A stretch of DNA of 64,000 bases from Crossiella sp. S99.2 (GTDB lineage Bacteria; Actinomycetota; Actinomycetes; Mycobacteriales; Pseudonocardiaceae), in the NCBI RefSeq assembly GCF_023094165.1, contig NZ_JALMDK010000004.1:841236-905235 (forward strand), read 5' to 3'. This document shows, one piece after another, positions 1 through 8,350 of the stretch. Under the pieces are notes generated by a model. The model was not told where the DNA came from, searched no databases, and saw only the letters and a list, made by a program, of their open reading frames with translations. The translations under genes and the position numbers were made by a program. Positions within the stretch are counted from its first letter, which is position 1. Every line of letters begins with the position of its first letter.

Positions 1-49
1 GGTATTGATCCAGCTCGTCAAGCCGGGCCAGCGCGGTGTCTAGTGTCAT
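1..49 (-). CDS. 5' end of an unidentified gene running off the left edge
   Basis: An ATG at 49-47 on the minus strand is preceded by a textbook ribosome binding site (GGAGG, six bases before the start). The readable product begins MTLDTALARLDELDQY and then leaves the window. Sixteen residues are too few to assign a function; the start looks helical. The strong site and clean start make it a real gene rather than a chance frame. It is transcribed away from the winged-helix gene to its right. Confidence 0.6.
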   Translation of the reverse strand, partial: MTLDTALARLDELDQY

Positions 50-643
50 GGTGTTCCTCCGATGTGGTGGTAGGTATAGCGATTGGTCCGATCGCACCGG
101 TGGTATGCGGCCGCGCCCTGGTTGAGGCCGGCACAGAGTCCACTGGCGATCAGCTGGATGTATGGGCACGGCGCGGGCATCGGCGCCAGCCATCACGACA
201 GTGGCTGACGTTGCTGGCGGCCGTCGCGACCGGCGTGGGGAAGCCGGGGGTTCCGCAGGCTGTGATGCCCCGGTGGCGGTGCGCCCGTGCACAGGTGGCC
301 GGGCGCTCTCTCTTGTTGTTCCCGAGCGCGGCGTAGCAGGCTGCCCGGTGCATGTGAGCTGATCGCGATGCGATCGGACAGTGGCGACCAGGATCAGCGC
401 GGCGAGCAGCCCGGGCGGCACGACCGGGTTTGAACCCCCGCCGAATACGCTGTTCTGATCTCCGCTCCTGGTTCTGCTTCTGGATTTGCCGTATCGGACA
501 GTGTGTGGCAGGTGGCGAAAGCGTTCTGCTCGACCCAGCGCGGAGGGTGGGCTGTTACCGGTTCGGCACGCTCACCCCTGGCACAGGCTCGTGGTAGGGC
601 AGGTGCGGTGTGAGGTCTGCCTGCTGCCTGGCCCGGTGGCGTT
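50..643. other. No supported gene
   Basis: All frames here are Arg/Pro-rich translations typical of GC-rich non-coding DNA. A T-arm-like string near 421-437 (minus strand) was checked as a tRNA, but no matching acceptor or D-arm lies upstream. The first ~50 bases probably hold the promoter of the leftmost gene. Confidence 0.5.
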
Positions 644-1084
644 TCACCGCTGGTGTCCGCCGACGCCAAGGACTGCCTCGGCGAGGGCGGCCAGTTCAGG
701 TCTGGACTCCCCTGGCTTGTGCAGTTCGAGTTGAGCAGCAGCGCGGAGTAGCGCGTTGGGGACAGGCAATCGCAGTGCGGCCGAGATTGCGCGAAGCCTG
801 TGTGCGGCAAGGGTTGTGGGTGTCACGAGGCCCCACTCGGCAGCGAGTTCCCAGCCTTGCGGGGTGAAGCGGACATTGCGATGTGCTGGTCCGCTGCTAC
901 TGGGTACCTTGCGCGACACCTCAAGGATTCGGTGCTGGGTAAGTCTGTGGAGCACCCGGTACACGGTGTTGGTGGGCATGCCTGTGCGGTTCCCGATCGC
1001 TGTGGCGCAGGACTCCACATGGGGTGAGTTCAGTAGGCACTCCAGGATGCGGACAGTGGTGCGTGTCTGACGGAGGGTTGGCAC
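644..1084 (-). CDS. Winged-helix transcriptional regulator (PadR/MarR-like)
   Basis: 146 aa from a GTG start at 1084 that has GGAG about eight bases upstream; a longer frame to 1186 lacks such a site. Residues 5-75 read as a winged helix-turn-helix: TVRILECLLNSP, then a helix-turn-helix with GNRTGMPTNTVYRVL, then a wing leading to RFTPQGWELA. The C-terminal 50 residues are Ala/Leu-rich and could dimerise. The pattern of a one-domain regulator with 'TNTVYRVLHRL' resembles PadR-like repressors. No effector site is visible. It stands alone, so its target is unknown. Confidence 0.7.
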   Translation of the reverse strand: MPTLRQTRTTVRILECLLNSPHVESCATAIGNRTGMPTNTVYRVLHRLTQHRILEVSRKVPSSSGPAHRNVRFTPQGWELAAEWGLVTPTTLAAHRLRAISAALRLPVPNALLRAAAQLELHKPGESRPELAALAEAVLGVGGHQR

Positions 1085-1590
1085 AGTCTCGACTCCAGAA
1101 TTCCCAGGTCGTAGATGGTCTTGGTGGCGCTGGTCGCTGCCGGTGTCGGGCACTGCCTCGCAAGAGCAGGGCGCGCAGCCACGCACCCGGTAAGTGGCTT
1201 CCTCCTCGACTGCCTCTTCCGGGCTAGGTTGGCCGCTGGTGGGGGACTTCCGTGGTTGGCCGCGCTGGATCTCGTGCGGCTTCGATAGTGCGGTCGCTGG
1301 TCTGGCAGTGGGTCGGTTGTCGGGCTAGAGCAGGCTGGCGGGGTGCTCGTGTTGACAGTTCTGGTTCCTGCTCAAGCATTCGGCCGTACGGAAGCAGCGG
1401 ATGTGTGCGCCGGTGGTGGGTCGACTACACACCGCCGTCGGCGGCCGGGTGGCCGTGGCAGTACCTGCCGAGGACGACCGCCGACCGGGGAGGTGCCGGT
1501 ATCTGAACGGTGCGCCAGTCCGTCGTCGGCCGGGGTGCGGCGGCCTCCAGGATCGTGTTCTGGGGACGGCGATCCGGCCTCGGAGGGTCA
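1085..1590. other. No supported gene
   Basis: Frames across this stretch lack ribosome binding sites and have non-coding composition. It separates the regulator from the 3' end of the DUF3560 gene and contains nothing I recognise. Confidence 0.45.
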
Positions 1591-2670
1591 TCACGGCGTG
1601 TCGCTGGGGCGTGGGCTGAGGCTGATCCGGTCAGCATCCGGTGCTTCGTAGGCTTCGACGACCTCTGGTGGCATCTGCTCGGTGGTGCGGTGGCCGCGGA
1701 GCTTGTGCCAGGCGATGGTCCAGGTGGCTTCCTTGTCGCCTGGTCGCGGCGATGGAAAGGCCGGGTTCGGCACGGTCACTGACTTCTTGTTGACCCGCCG
1801 GACCCGCATCCACATGCCATTGCAGAGCACCCAGTCGCCCTTGGCGACCGTGTCCGGCCCCAGCGCGGAGGCCTTACCCTCGGATTGGAGCTGCGCGTAG
1901 ACACCCTTCCAGTAGTCGATCTGCTCGGTGAGGGTGGTGAGCTCGCGCCGCAGGTAGTCCGCGCGCTCCCTGGTGGGGTGGCGGATGCCCCATCGGTGCT
2001 GTTCCTGGCCCTGTTGGTCGGTCTCGGTGATCCAGCCCGGCTCACCGTCGAGTTCGCGCTGAAGCCGTCGACGGTCGGCTTCCAGCTTCTCGATCCGGTT
2101 CCCGACGGAGACCGGGTTGTTCCGGGCGCCCATGTGGTGCGACGCGGTCTCGGCTTGCTGGGCCAGCTTGTCGGCATAGGCGCATTGCTCGATGGACTTG
2201 CCGAGGTTGTTCCAGGCCAGTTCGCGCCGGTTGCGGTCGGCTTTGTAGCTGTGGTGATCAACCAACAGCGGCTGGCCTGCCGGGATGCTGTCGAACACGG
2301 CTTCAGCCTTGGCGCGCGTAGCATCGGCCTTGACTTGCAGCTTCCCGGCGCGTTCGGTGAGTCGGTCGGCGCGGACGTCCATCCGTTCTGAGAGTTCGGT
2401 TTCCTGCTGCTCGACGCTGGGCATGGTGTCGACGATGTCGCGCTCGACGGTGTAGCCCGCCTCGGTGAGCATTCGCTCGATCTCGTTGATCGCGTAGGGC
2501 TTGGACTGGCGGTGTCGTGAGGACCGCAGCAGCCAGGCCGTGGCGTAGCGGGACCAGGTCCACGACGGGTGGGCCTTCAGCGTCAGATGTGCTGGGCTGT
2601 TGCGGGTGGTGCCCTCCACGGTGGTGCCTGACTCGTAGTCATGGTGAATCGTCAGGATTCCTTGGGACAT
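1591..2670 (-). CDS. DUF3560 domain-containing protein
   Basis: 359 aa. Start chosen at the ATG at 2670, where the product begins MSQGILTIHHDYESGTTVEG, the usual DUF3560 opening; the frame extends upstream only through the structured leader. Seen: N-terminal strand-rich segment (1-60), a long charged coiled-coil (about 85-240, runs such as RADRLTERAGKLQVKADA) including NPVSVGNRIEKLEADRRRL and QIDYWKGV, then a small C-terminal beta domain (GPDTVAKGDWVLCNGMW). DUF3560 proteins are common on actinobacterial plasmids, phages and integrative elements; their biochemical role is not established. It is preceded by one of the long nested inverted repeats at 2721-2850. Confidence 0.85.
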   Translation of the reverse strand: MSQGILTIHHDYESGTTVEGTTRNSPAHLTLKAHPSWTWSRYATAWLLRSSRHRQSKPYAINEIERMLTEAGYTVERDIVDTMPSVEQQETELSERMDVRADRLTERAGKLQVKADATRAKAEAVFDSIPAGQPLLVDHHSYKADRNRRELAWNNLGKSIEQCAYADKLAQQAETASHHMGARNNPVSVGNRIEKLEADRRRLQRELDGEPGWITETDQQGQEQHRWGIRHPTRERADYLRRELTTLTEQIDYWKGVYAQLQSEGKASALGPDTVAKGDWVLCNGMWMRVRRVNKKSVTVPNPAFPSPRPGDKEATWTIAWHKLRGHRTTEQMPPEVVEAYEAPDADRISLSPRPSDTP

Positions 2671-2720
2671 GGCGATATGTCTCTCACTCGGTTTCGGTTG
2701 CGATGCGGACGTGTTCGCCG

Positions 2721-2850
2721 CGCTCGGGGGGCGCACTCGGCCAGCACCAGCGCCGGGTAAAGGGGGCAAGCCGCGCGGACGTTGTGTCCGCGTGGCTTGA
2801 GCCCTGGCCGGCGCTGGTGCAGAGTGCGGGCGCCCCACCGAACGCGGGCG
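2721..2850 (-). promoter_or_regulatory. Structured leader element 1, upstream of the DUF3560 gene
   Basis: Nested inverted repeats about 50-180 nt before the DUF3560 start. Inner hairpin: 2769-2780 with 2786-2797 (12 bp, one G-T). Middle: 2744-2756 with 2808-2820 (13 bp, perfect). Outer: CGCACTC at 2732-2738 with GAGTGCG at 2822-2828, extended by G-rich 2726-2731 against 2830-2836. The same outer/middle layout and the flanking words GGTGCAGAgTGCG and CCGAACGCGGGCG recur at 12.9 and 30.7 kb. Probably a structured 5' untranslated RNA on the minus strand. Confidence 0.6.
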
Positions 2851-2929
2851 AGCACGCCAAGAACCTCGTACTCGCGGATGCCTCGCCGTGCGGGCGGTCT
2901 GGTCGCTCCGCGTACATCCGGGCTACAGC

Positions 2930-3470
2930 CCGAGAGCGTCCTGACGTCGCGGCTCCGGGTGGGGTTTGTGGTCAGGCAGAGTTCCAGGTGTGTCTGGGTG
3001 GCTGTGCCGAGATCGGGTTGGTTCTCGTCCAGCCAGGTGAGGAATGTGGTGGCGGGACGGATGTCCTGGCGATCTCCTGTGACTGCACCGGTGGCGTAGC
3101 AACCACGAGCGGCCCGGCGTCACGCGTCTCGGTGCACCTCCCACTCGGCGAAGGGACGAAGATCTCGTGCCTGAGTGGGAGGACACCGGTTGCCACGAGG
3201 GTCTCGCGGACCTGGCGGAGATTCCGGTCTTGCGGCAGGCTGCCGACTAGCTCGTGAGTGATCTGGGCCAGGTCGGTGGCGGCGCCGGTCAGCAGGCGAA
3301 CGGATGTGCTGCGTCCTAGCCAGTGGAGTGCCGCCACTGTCCACTTGGCGGCAGCCAGCGCAGCGACCAAGGGTTGGAGCGACGATCCGGTTCCAGCGCC
3401 GCAACCGAGGAGGGTGATGGCCTCGTCGGTTGCGACGCAGCGTGTGCAGCGACCTACGAATGGGCTCAGC
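2930..3470 (-). pseudogene. Decayed tyrosine recombinase (XerD/integrase-like) fragment
   Basis: Three reading frames must be joined. Minus-strand frame one carries GRCTRCVATDEAITLLGCG, KWTVAALHWLGRSTSVRLL and LPQDRNLRQVRETLVATGVL; a second frame gives LRPFAEWEVHRDA; a third gives RRAARGCYATGAVTGDRQ and PATTFLTWLDENQPDLGTAT. This succession is what I know from the N-terminal/SAM-like half of actinobacterial plasmid and ICE recombinases. At least two frameshifts are needed, there is no start, and the catalytic half (R-H-R-Y) is absent. It is a relic, suggesting that a recombinase-bearing element once ended here. Confidence 0.55.
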
Positions 3471-3496
3471 CGTGTCTCGCGGACATAGCCAGGTCC

Positions 3497-3799
3497 TTAC
3501 GTGACATGGCCAGCTTCCAGGCGATGCTTGGAATCGGTGATCGCGACGTAGTACCGCGTGGAAGGGACCCTGTGGAAGGTATCGGCCCCGAGGCCCGTGG
3601 CCTGGTCCCGCTTCATCTCTACCAGCGCTCCCCTCACACAGAGGACTTTCAGCAGGATGTTGAGTCCGTTGAGGCGAAGTGAGCCGTGCGCGGCCGCCGA
3701 GACCGAAGCCAGGATCTGGGTGCGGGACTGCGGCACACCCGCACCGGCCTTGACCGCAGCCAGAACATCCCACGACCGCGGAGAAAATCGTGATGACAT
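3497..3799 (-). CDS. Small winged-helix DNA-binding protein
   Basis: 100 aa from ATG 3799, with TAGGAG about nine bases upstream. The product reads MSSRFSPRSWDVLAAVKAG, a helix ending in SRTQILASVSAAAHGSLRL, a second helix NILLKVLCVRGALVEMKRD and a wing-like strand STRYYVAIT. This helix-turn-helix plus beta pattern is typical of a minimal winged helix. It ends just before the recombinase relic, so it may be its old companion (excisionase or repressor), but that is inference from position only. Confidence 0.6.
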   Translation of the reverse strand: MSSRFSPRSWDVLAAVKAGAGVPQSRTQILASVSAAAHGSLRLNGLNILLKVLCVRGALVEMKRDQATGLGADTFHRVPSTRYYVAITDSKHRLEAGHVT

Positions 3800-3979
3800 C
3801 AGGATCGCTCCTACTAGACGTGTGGGTGCAGGGAGGGTGATCTTCAAGACCGAGCACAGGCGCCAGAGAACTCGTCCACACTAGGTCCATTAAGGACACA
3901 CAGGCTGGGTTGGTGAGTCCGACCACTGGCCGCCACGCCAGACGGGAGCATGGCTCCGGCGCGCTGTATCTGGCGCTGG

Positions 3980-4357
3980 TCAAGGAGTGGGGTCCTTGAG
4001 AACACGGGGCAGGTGGACATGCCGATGCTCGACCTGGACGTGGTGACCGCTCTCCCGTAGGCGCGCGGCAAGGATTTCGCAGAGCGCTGATGCTCTGTGA
4101 CGTCCTCCGGAACAGCCGATCGCAATCCTTCGGGGCGAGGTGGCGTATTCAACCAACTCTTCGAGAAGTTCTTGCGCGCCAGCGGTATCGAGCACCACGT
4201 CCTGCACTCGCGGGTCCAGGCCGTCGAGTTCGAGTATGCCGGGGGCTGCTGCTGGATCGTACAGTCGAGTCCGAACATCCTCGACACGGTCAGCAATGGG
4301 CAGCTGCCCGTCGGGCAGGTGCAGGTGTCCGAACGAGACGAGTTCGATGACCGCCAC
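3980..4357 (-). CDS. RapZ C-terminal domain-like protein
   Basis: 125 aa from GTG 4357 with AAAGGAAG upstream; a longer frame to 4522 is unlike protein. The diagnostic segment is IAIGCSGGRHRASALCEIL followed by VEHRHVHLPRV, matching the phosphate-loop-like GC(T/S)GG(K/R)HR motif and the VEHRDL-type ending of the RapZ C-terminal domain. RapZ in Enterobacteria is a P-loop plus RNA-binding adaptor; here only the C-terminal domain exists. Stand-alone versions occur in actinobacterial accessory DNA, where their role is not known to me. Nucleotide or sugar-phosphate binding is an inference from the family. Confidence 0.75.
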   Translation of the reverse strand: MAVIELVSFGHLHLPDGQLPIADRVEDVRTRLYDPAAAPGILELDGLDPRVQDVVLDTAGAQELLEELVEYATSPRRIAIGCSGGRHRASALCEILAARLRESGHHVQVEHRHVHLPRVLKDPTP

Positions 4358-4870
4358 AGCCCACTTCCTTTCTCTGGGGTGGAGGACGCTTGCGAATTGG
4401 TGGTGAGGGCGCCGCCGATCTGCAGCCGTCGGACATGGCCGTTCGGGCGGGAGACAGGGCGTGGCGGGGACGGAGCCTGGTCTGCCTGGCGACAGCGCCG
4501 ATCTGCCTGATGTGCGTCCCACATGTCCTGTGCCTGCTGCTCACATAGCCGATGGCTTCGTCTCTGGAAGTGCCGCGGCCGTGCTGAAGGGTCGGCGGGC
4601 ACGGTGCCCAGAGCAGGCGGCGGTGTTCGGGAAGACGGGCAGGCACGCTGGTGGCACTGGTTGGGGCAGCCGAGGGGCAGGTCTAGATCGGCGGCGAGCC
4701 GTTACCAGGCGGGGACGGTACCTGCGGCAGTGACACGTGAACGGCCGCGTCCAGGCGGAGCGGTTGCGGTGGGTGGTGTGCACATCCGCGGGCACGTGGG
4801 TTGGGCAGCGGCCACAGCAGACCGCGAGGTGACTCCGGTACTGAGCCGGGCATGCTGGGGTGGAGGCCGG
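4358..4870. other. No supported gene
   Basis: Intergenic between the RapZ-like gene and the 3' end of the PP2C-like gene. No frame has a ribosome binding site and protein-like composition together. Confidence 0.45.
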
Positions 4871-5815
4871 TCAGGTGCTGATCGTGTCGATCACCATGGC
4901 GGTGGCGTTGTCCGCCCGAGGCCGGGCAAGGCCACGTTGGACCAGGTTCCGCGCACACACCTGCGGATCGGCCCCTTGGGACAACACAGTGTGAAGAGCG
5001 CTGTGGTGCAGGGCAGCGCCGACGCCGTCGCTGGTCAATGCCAGTCGTCCACTGTGGATGGTGAACGTGGTGCTCCCCAGGGTGCGGGGATCAGCGGTGC
5101 CCACGGTGGTGAGCACGACATTGTCGTAGCGGGAGGCGAGAGACTCGCGAATTCCCCGCAGGCGCATCTGTTGGCCCTGGGTGTGTGGGGTGGTCAGCCG
5201 GTTCAGTGTGGAGTCTGTGAACAGCCAGGCGTCGCAGTCGCCGACCCAGGCCATGTCCCATGTCACGCCATGGCCGTGCATCGGCGGGTGGCTGACCGCC
5301 AGCACCATGACCGTGTCACCGTTCTCGATGAGTCCGTGGTTGTCCAGCGCGTCGCTCGCGCGAAGCAGGCCGATCACGGCGCGGTTCTTGGTTGCCGTAA
5401 TCGCGGCTGTCAGGGCCGCGTTGACCGCGACCGCGGCGGCCTGAGCAGCATGTGGCTGGTTGCCGATGCCGTCGGCCACGGCGAACGCGCTGACACCGGT
5501 GGTGTCGTTGACGGCGGAGCCGTAGCTGTCGGCGTTGCGGCGGCGGGAGCCGATCCCGGTGTTGCTGCCGATGCGGTGGACCGGGAGGTTGACCGGGCGC
5601 AGGATGTGGTCGATCGCGGTGGCCTTCGCTGTGCCCCACTCTCCGGTGTTCATCCAGCCGCAGCGGCACTGTAAGAGGACGGGGGCTGGCGGGTTGATCG
5701 GGTATAGACGCTGGCGTTCCACGGCATCCAGAGAGTCGGTCGCGGTGAAACGCACGTCGTGCAACCGCGTTCCCGAGCTTGTGGTGACGGCGATCCGGCG
5801 GGATACATCGAGCAT
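4871..5815 (-). CDS. PP2C-family serine/threonine phosphatase-like protein
   Basis: 314 aa from ATG 5815 with GGAGG seven bases upstream. Residues ~85-310 follow the PP2C order: GIGSRRRNADSYGSA, then FAVADGIGNQPHAA (the metal-binding 'vADGhGG'-like motif with Asp), AWVGDCDAWLF (the GDSR-like motif), LALTSDGVGAAL and a final ARADNATAMVIDTI (the 'DN.T.v' motif). The first 80 residues hold CRCGWMN and are not part of the phosphatase fold. The family removes phosphate from Ser/Thr with two metal ions. No kinase gene is adjacent. It begins two bases after the end of a degraded frame to its right. Confidence 0.8.
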   Translation of the reverse strand: MLDVSRRIAVTTSSGTRLHDVRFTATDSLDAVERQRLYPINPPAPVLLQCRCGWMNTGEWGTAKATAIDHILRPVNLPVHRIGSNTGIGSRRRNADSYGSAVNDTTGVSAFAVADGIGNQPHAAQAAAVAVNAALTAAITATKNRAVIGLLRASDALDNHGLIENGDTVMVLAVSHPPMHGHGVTWDMAWVGDCDAWLFTDSTLNRLTTPHTQGQQMRLRGIRESLASRYDNVVLTTVGTADPRTLGSTTFTIHSGRLALTSDGVGAALHHSALHTVLSQGADPQVCARNLVQRGLARPRADNATAMVIDTIST

Positions 5816-6189
5816 GATCAGGCCTCCGGCTGTGCGGTGGGAGAGAGCGCATTGTGGGCATCGGGCGGGTCGGGGTTGAGGTGGGTGAGGGCGTCAGAGC
5901 CGCCAGCCATGCGGCCGACTGGGCAAGGGGGGCGGCTCCGAAGACCTTGATGCCCTCGATCGAGGCGGCACAGGCAAGGTGTGGTCAAGGAGGTGGCTCG
6001 ACGGCGGATTCCCCTGTGATCAGAGGGCTTGCCCGGCTGCCAAGGGATACGGGGCTGAAGGACACGGCGTGGGTACGCCAGGCCTGTCCTGTCCCAAATC
6101 CGGGACGCCGGGCGCACCCGCTGCCCAAGGGGCTGCGGAAACAACGCCGCAGCGGATCTGTGTGATCGGTATGTCGAGACCACACGCGC

Positions 6190-6417
6190 CGAGGACTTCA
6201 GCAGTAGCGGTCTGCACGAGCGCTGTTGGGCCCCGGCCAGCACTTCGGCGGTGCCGACGGAGTCCCGCAGCAACGTCAACGAGCGCTTGCCTGTGATCAA
6301 TCCTTGGGTGGCGTTGATCGCGGTCGCGACGAACTCCATCACCAGAGCCAGCACGCCGGCGGCCGGCTCGGCGATGAGCTGGGCGACGTCGGCCCTCCGC
6401 CCAGCGTCATTCGCCAC
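6190..6417 (-). pseudogene. Remnant of an unidentified helical protein
   Basis: From GTG 6417 the frame gives a convincing helical stretch (RRADVAQLIAEPAAGVLALV, then ATAINATQGLITGKRSLTLL and SVGTAEVLAGAQ) but turns into Arg/Pro-rich nonsense after about residue 70 and continues that way to 5818. There is no ribosome binding site. I read it as a broken gene whose reading frame is lost near 6200. No function can be given. Confidence 0.4.
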
Positions 6418-6482
6418 GACAAATGGCCAGTTGGTTTCCCTGCCAACTCGATACGTTGTGCGGGATCGCTAGGTATGGACAG

Positions 6483-6522
6483 CCAGAGTGGCCAGCACCC
6501 GTGAGGATGCTGGCCACTCTGG
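6483..6522 (-). terminator. Intrinsic terminator-like hairpin after the methyltransferase
   Basis: Perfect 15-bp inverted repeat (6483-6497 with 6508-6522) with a 10-nt loop, 18 bases beyond the methyltransferase stop. No T-run follows, as is common in actinobacteria. Confidence 0.75.
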
Positions 6523-6539
6523 TGGTTACTGACCGTGGC

Positions 6540-7706
6540 TTAGATGAGGCCGGTGACCGGGTTGTCCGGGTGGTTGAGCCAGACCGACTGCTGCTGGCCG
6601 GATACGAGCAGGCCGTAGCTGGTGCGGGCGGGCCTGCCCTGGGCGATCCACCAGTTGTGCGCGGCTTCGGCCTCTGACCACAGTTCCCGCGGGCCGTGCT
6701 GACGGACCGGGAACTTGCCTTCGGCAGTGTGCTCAGCAGTGACCTCGACCGTGGCCCAGGACCCGGTGTTGACCTGGTAGAGCAGCAGTTCGTAGTGCTC
6801 CGGGTCCTCGTAGGCGATGCTGTGCTGCACATCGGCCAGGTGCAGCCCCACAGTGAACGCGCCGTCGGGGTCGATGGCCACCTCGTGCGGCGCCACGATC
6901 GTGCTGGACACCGGGGCATCGGTGGCCTCATCGGCCAGGCGACCGAACTTGCCCGCCTGACCGAAGGGGGTGCGCTGGCTGCGCAGGTTCATGAAGAAGG
7001 CGTCCCCAAGGACCGGGCCGACCGCGGTGCCGTCCTCCTTGACGACCATGCGGACAAGTACGCCGCTGCCCCACATTGTCTTCCAGGGCAACAGGATCTG
7101 TCCACCGACATCGACCTGTTCGACCCACGCGGTCGGCACGTGCCCGGCCAGGACAGACGCGGTGGCCAGGATCCGGTCATACGGCGCGTTGGGCAGGTAA
7201 CCGTCGCCACCGTCGCCACAGATCACTGTGGGCCTGCACTCCAGGCTCAGCAGCGCGGCGCGGGCCTGTTCAGTCAGGTCTGGGTCGACTTCGACAGTGG
7301 TGACCTGCGAATCGCCGAGGCGGTGGGCGAGCAGGGCGGCGTTGTAACCGGTACCCGTACCGATCTCCAGCACCCGGTCACCGTCCTGGATGTCCAGCGA
7401 GTCCAGCATCTCCAGCACCAGACTGGGCTGGGAGGCCGAACTGGTGGCGTTGCCGCTGGTTTCAGGCCAGGTGGTCGCGCCGTCGTCGAGCTGGGTCACG
7501 ATCGGTTGGTCGGAGTAGACCGCGGCCTCCCACCGGGCGGGGTCTTCCTCCCGGTCAAGGGGTTCGGTCGCTCCATCGAGGGTGTTCGCCCAGCAGTGGG
7601 CGGGAACGAACTCGGCGCGGTCGATGGCAGTGAAGCTAGTGGCCCAGGCTTGCGGGAGGAGGCCGTTGGCGCTGAGTTCGCCGGTGAGCGTGGCCTGGGA
7701 ACTCAT
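6540..7706 (-). CDS. PCMT-type O-methyltransferase, RiPP-associated class
   Basis: 388 aa from ATG 7706. Residues ~60-260 form an isoaspartyl-methyltransferase-like (PCMT) Rossmann domain: GNATSSASQPSLVLEMLDSL, SAM motif I VLEIGTGTGYNAALLA, VTTVEVDPDLTEQARA, then PYDRILATASV and GGQILLPWKTMW. A C-terminal extension of ~130 residues (IAPHEVAIDPDGAFTVGLHL, YELLLYQVNTGSWATVEV) matches the long methyltransferases of FxLD, graspetide and imiditide loci rather than housekeeping PCMT. These methylate an Asp of a precursor peptide, leading to aspartimide. Its start codon overlaps the stop of a 37-codon gene (ATGA), so the two are translationally coupled. Substrate assignment is inference. Confidence 0.85.
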   Translation of the reverse strand: MSSQATLTGELSANGLLPQAWATSFTAIDRAEFVPAHCWANTLDGATEPLDREEDPARWEAAVYSDQPIVTQLDDGATTWPETSGNATSSASQPSLVLEMLDSLDIQDGDRVLEIGTGTGYNAALLAHRLGDSQVTTVEVDPDLTEQARAALLSLECRPTVICGDGGDGYLPNAPYDRILATASVLAGHVPTAWVEQVDVGGQILLPWKTMWGSGVLVRMVVKEDGTAVGPVLGDAFFMNLRSQRTPFGQAGKFGRLADEATDAPVSSTIVAPHEVAIDPDGAFTVGLHLADVQHSIAYEDPEHYELLLYQVNTGSWATVEVTAEHTAEGKFPVRQHGPRELWSEAEAAHNWWIAQGRPARTSYGLLVSGQQQSVWLNHPDNPVTGLI

Positions 7707-7816
7707 CGGCCGTGCCTCCGATCGGGTCCGGCTGGATTGGGCGGCTGTGGTGGTCCTTGCGGCCGGTGGGGTGGGGTGCTGGTGTCCTGGTCGGTCTTGT
7801 CCTCGTGTTTGGCCAC
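7703..7816 (-). CDS. 37-aa Pro/Asp-rich peptide coupled to the methyltransferase (candidate RiPP precursor)
   Basis: GTG 7816 is preceded by GAGAAAGG; the TGA stop at 7705-7703 overlaps the ATG of the methyltransferase. The product opens MAKHEDKTDQDTSTPPHRP, is dominated by Pro, and ends PNPAGPDRRHGR. It has four Asp residues and a basic tail. A small gene directly coupled to a stand-alone PCMT-type enzyme is the known layout of imiditides, whose precursors are basic and are aspartimidylated. No Cys, no double-Gly leader, and no transporter or protease nearby. The frame could instead be an unrelated small protein. Confidence 0.55.
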   Translation of the reverse strand: MAKHEDKTDQDTSTPPHRPQGPPQPPNPAGPDRRHGR

Positions 7817-7901
7817 GAGCCTGTGCCTTTCTCGTTGTGGGACAACGGTGCCCGCATCGCGGGTCAGGTTCAAGGGCCGGTCCGGTGCCGTCGACCGGCG
7901 T

Positions 7902-8105
7902 CTACATCGGCTCTTTCCAGGGGCTATCGGTCTCGCCGGTGATGCGGGGCAGTACCGCGGTCGGGTACTCACGGGGCGATAGCCAGGTGTTGTCGTTGAT
8001 CCAGTGCAGCCGGAGTGGGCGGCCGTCCTTGAGGGCCTGTTCCAGCAAGTCGGCCACGCTCACCGGCCACCGCTCATCCGGCTGGTGGACGTGTTGCGGC
8101 ACCAC
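7902..8105 (-). CDS. 67-aa protein of unknown function
   Basis: GTG start at 8105 with AGGGA about eight bases upstream. The product (VADLLEQALKDGRPLRLHW, then DNTWLSPREYPTAVLPRI) has balanced, protein-like composition. It lies 86 nt before the peptide gene in the same direction and may belong to the methyltransferase operon. No family recognised. Confidence 0.5.
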   Translation of the reverse strand: MVPQHVHQPDERWPVSVADLLEQALKDGRPLRLHWINDNTWLSPREYPTAVLPRITGETDSPWKEPM

Positions 8106-8140
8106 CGGTTACATCCCTGACGGCCGCCAGAAGTGGCCGT

Positions 8141-8350
8141 TCACCAGCGGCGTTCCTGCCGGGCGGCGTCACGATTGCGGGCTGAGCCGCCGTAGGTCCA
8201 CAAGGCGGAACCGCTCAACCTCGCGCAGAGCTGGTCAAGTGCGGCGGCGAACGCGGGGTCGGCAGCGGGCGCTTCGGCTGGCGTGCTGCCAGCGGGCGAA
8301 GGCCTCGGCTCGGGCTCGGGCGCGGCGGATGGCCAGGACATGATCGGCAT
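8141..8350 (-). CDS. 69-aa protein; possibly the out-of-frame 3' part of the upstream gene
   Basis: ATG 8350 has GGAGGGAG immediately upstream. The first half is Pro/Glu/Ala-rich (MPIMSWPSAAPEPEPRP), the second half protein-like (FAAALDQLCARLSGSALWTY). It overlaps the frame ending at 8235 by 115 bases. The simplest reading is one frameshifted gene starting at 8594 whose natural C-terminus is encoded here; two overlapping genes are the alternative. Confidence 0.4.
   Translation of the reverse strand: MPIMSWPSAAPEPEPRPSPAGSTPAEAPAADPAFAAALDQLCARLSGSALWTYGGSARNRDAARQERRW

Noticed and set aside
415..440. tRNA-like T-arm string on the minus strand
   Set aside because: The T-stem does not pair properly and no acceptor, D- or anticodon arm is found at the right distance.
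3120..3983. 287-aa minus-strand frame
   Set aside because: Passes through the recombinase relic and the small winged-helix gene out of frame; only its last residues reflect real sequence.
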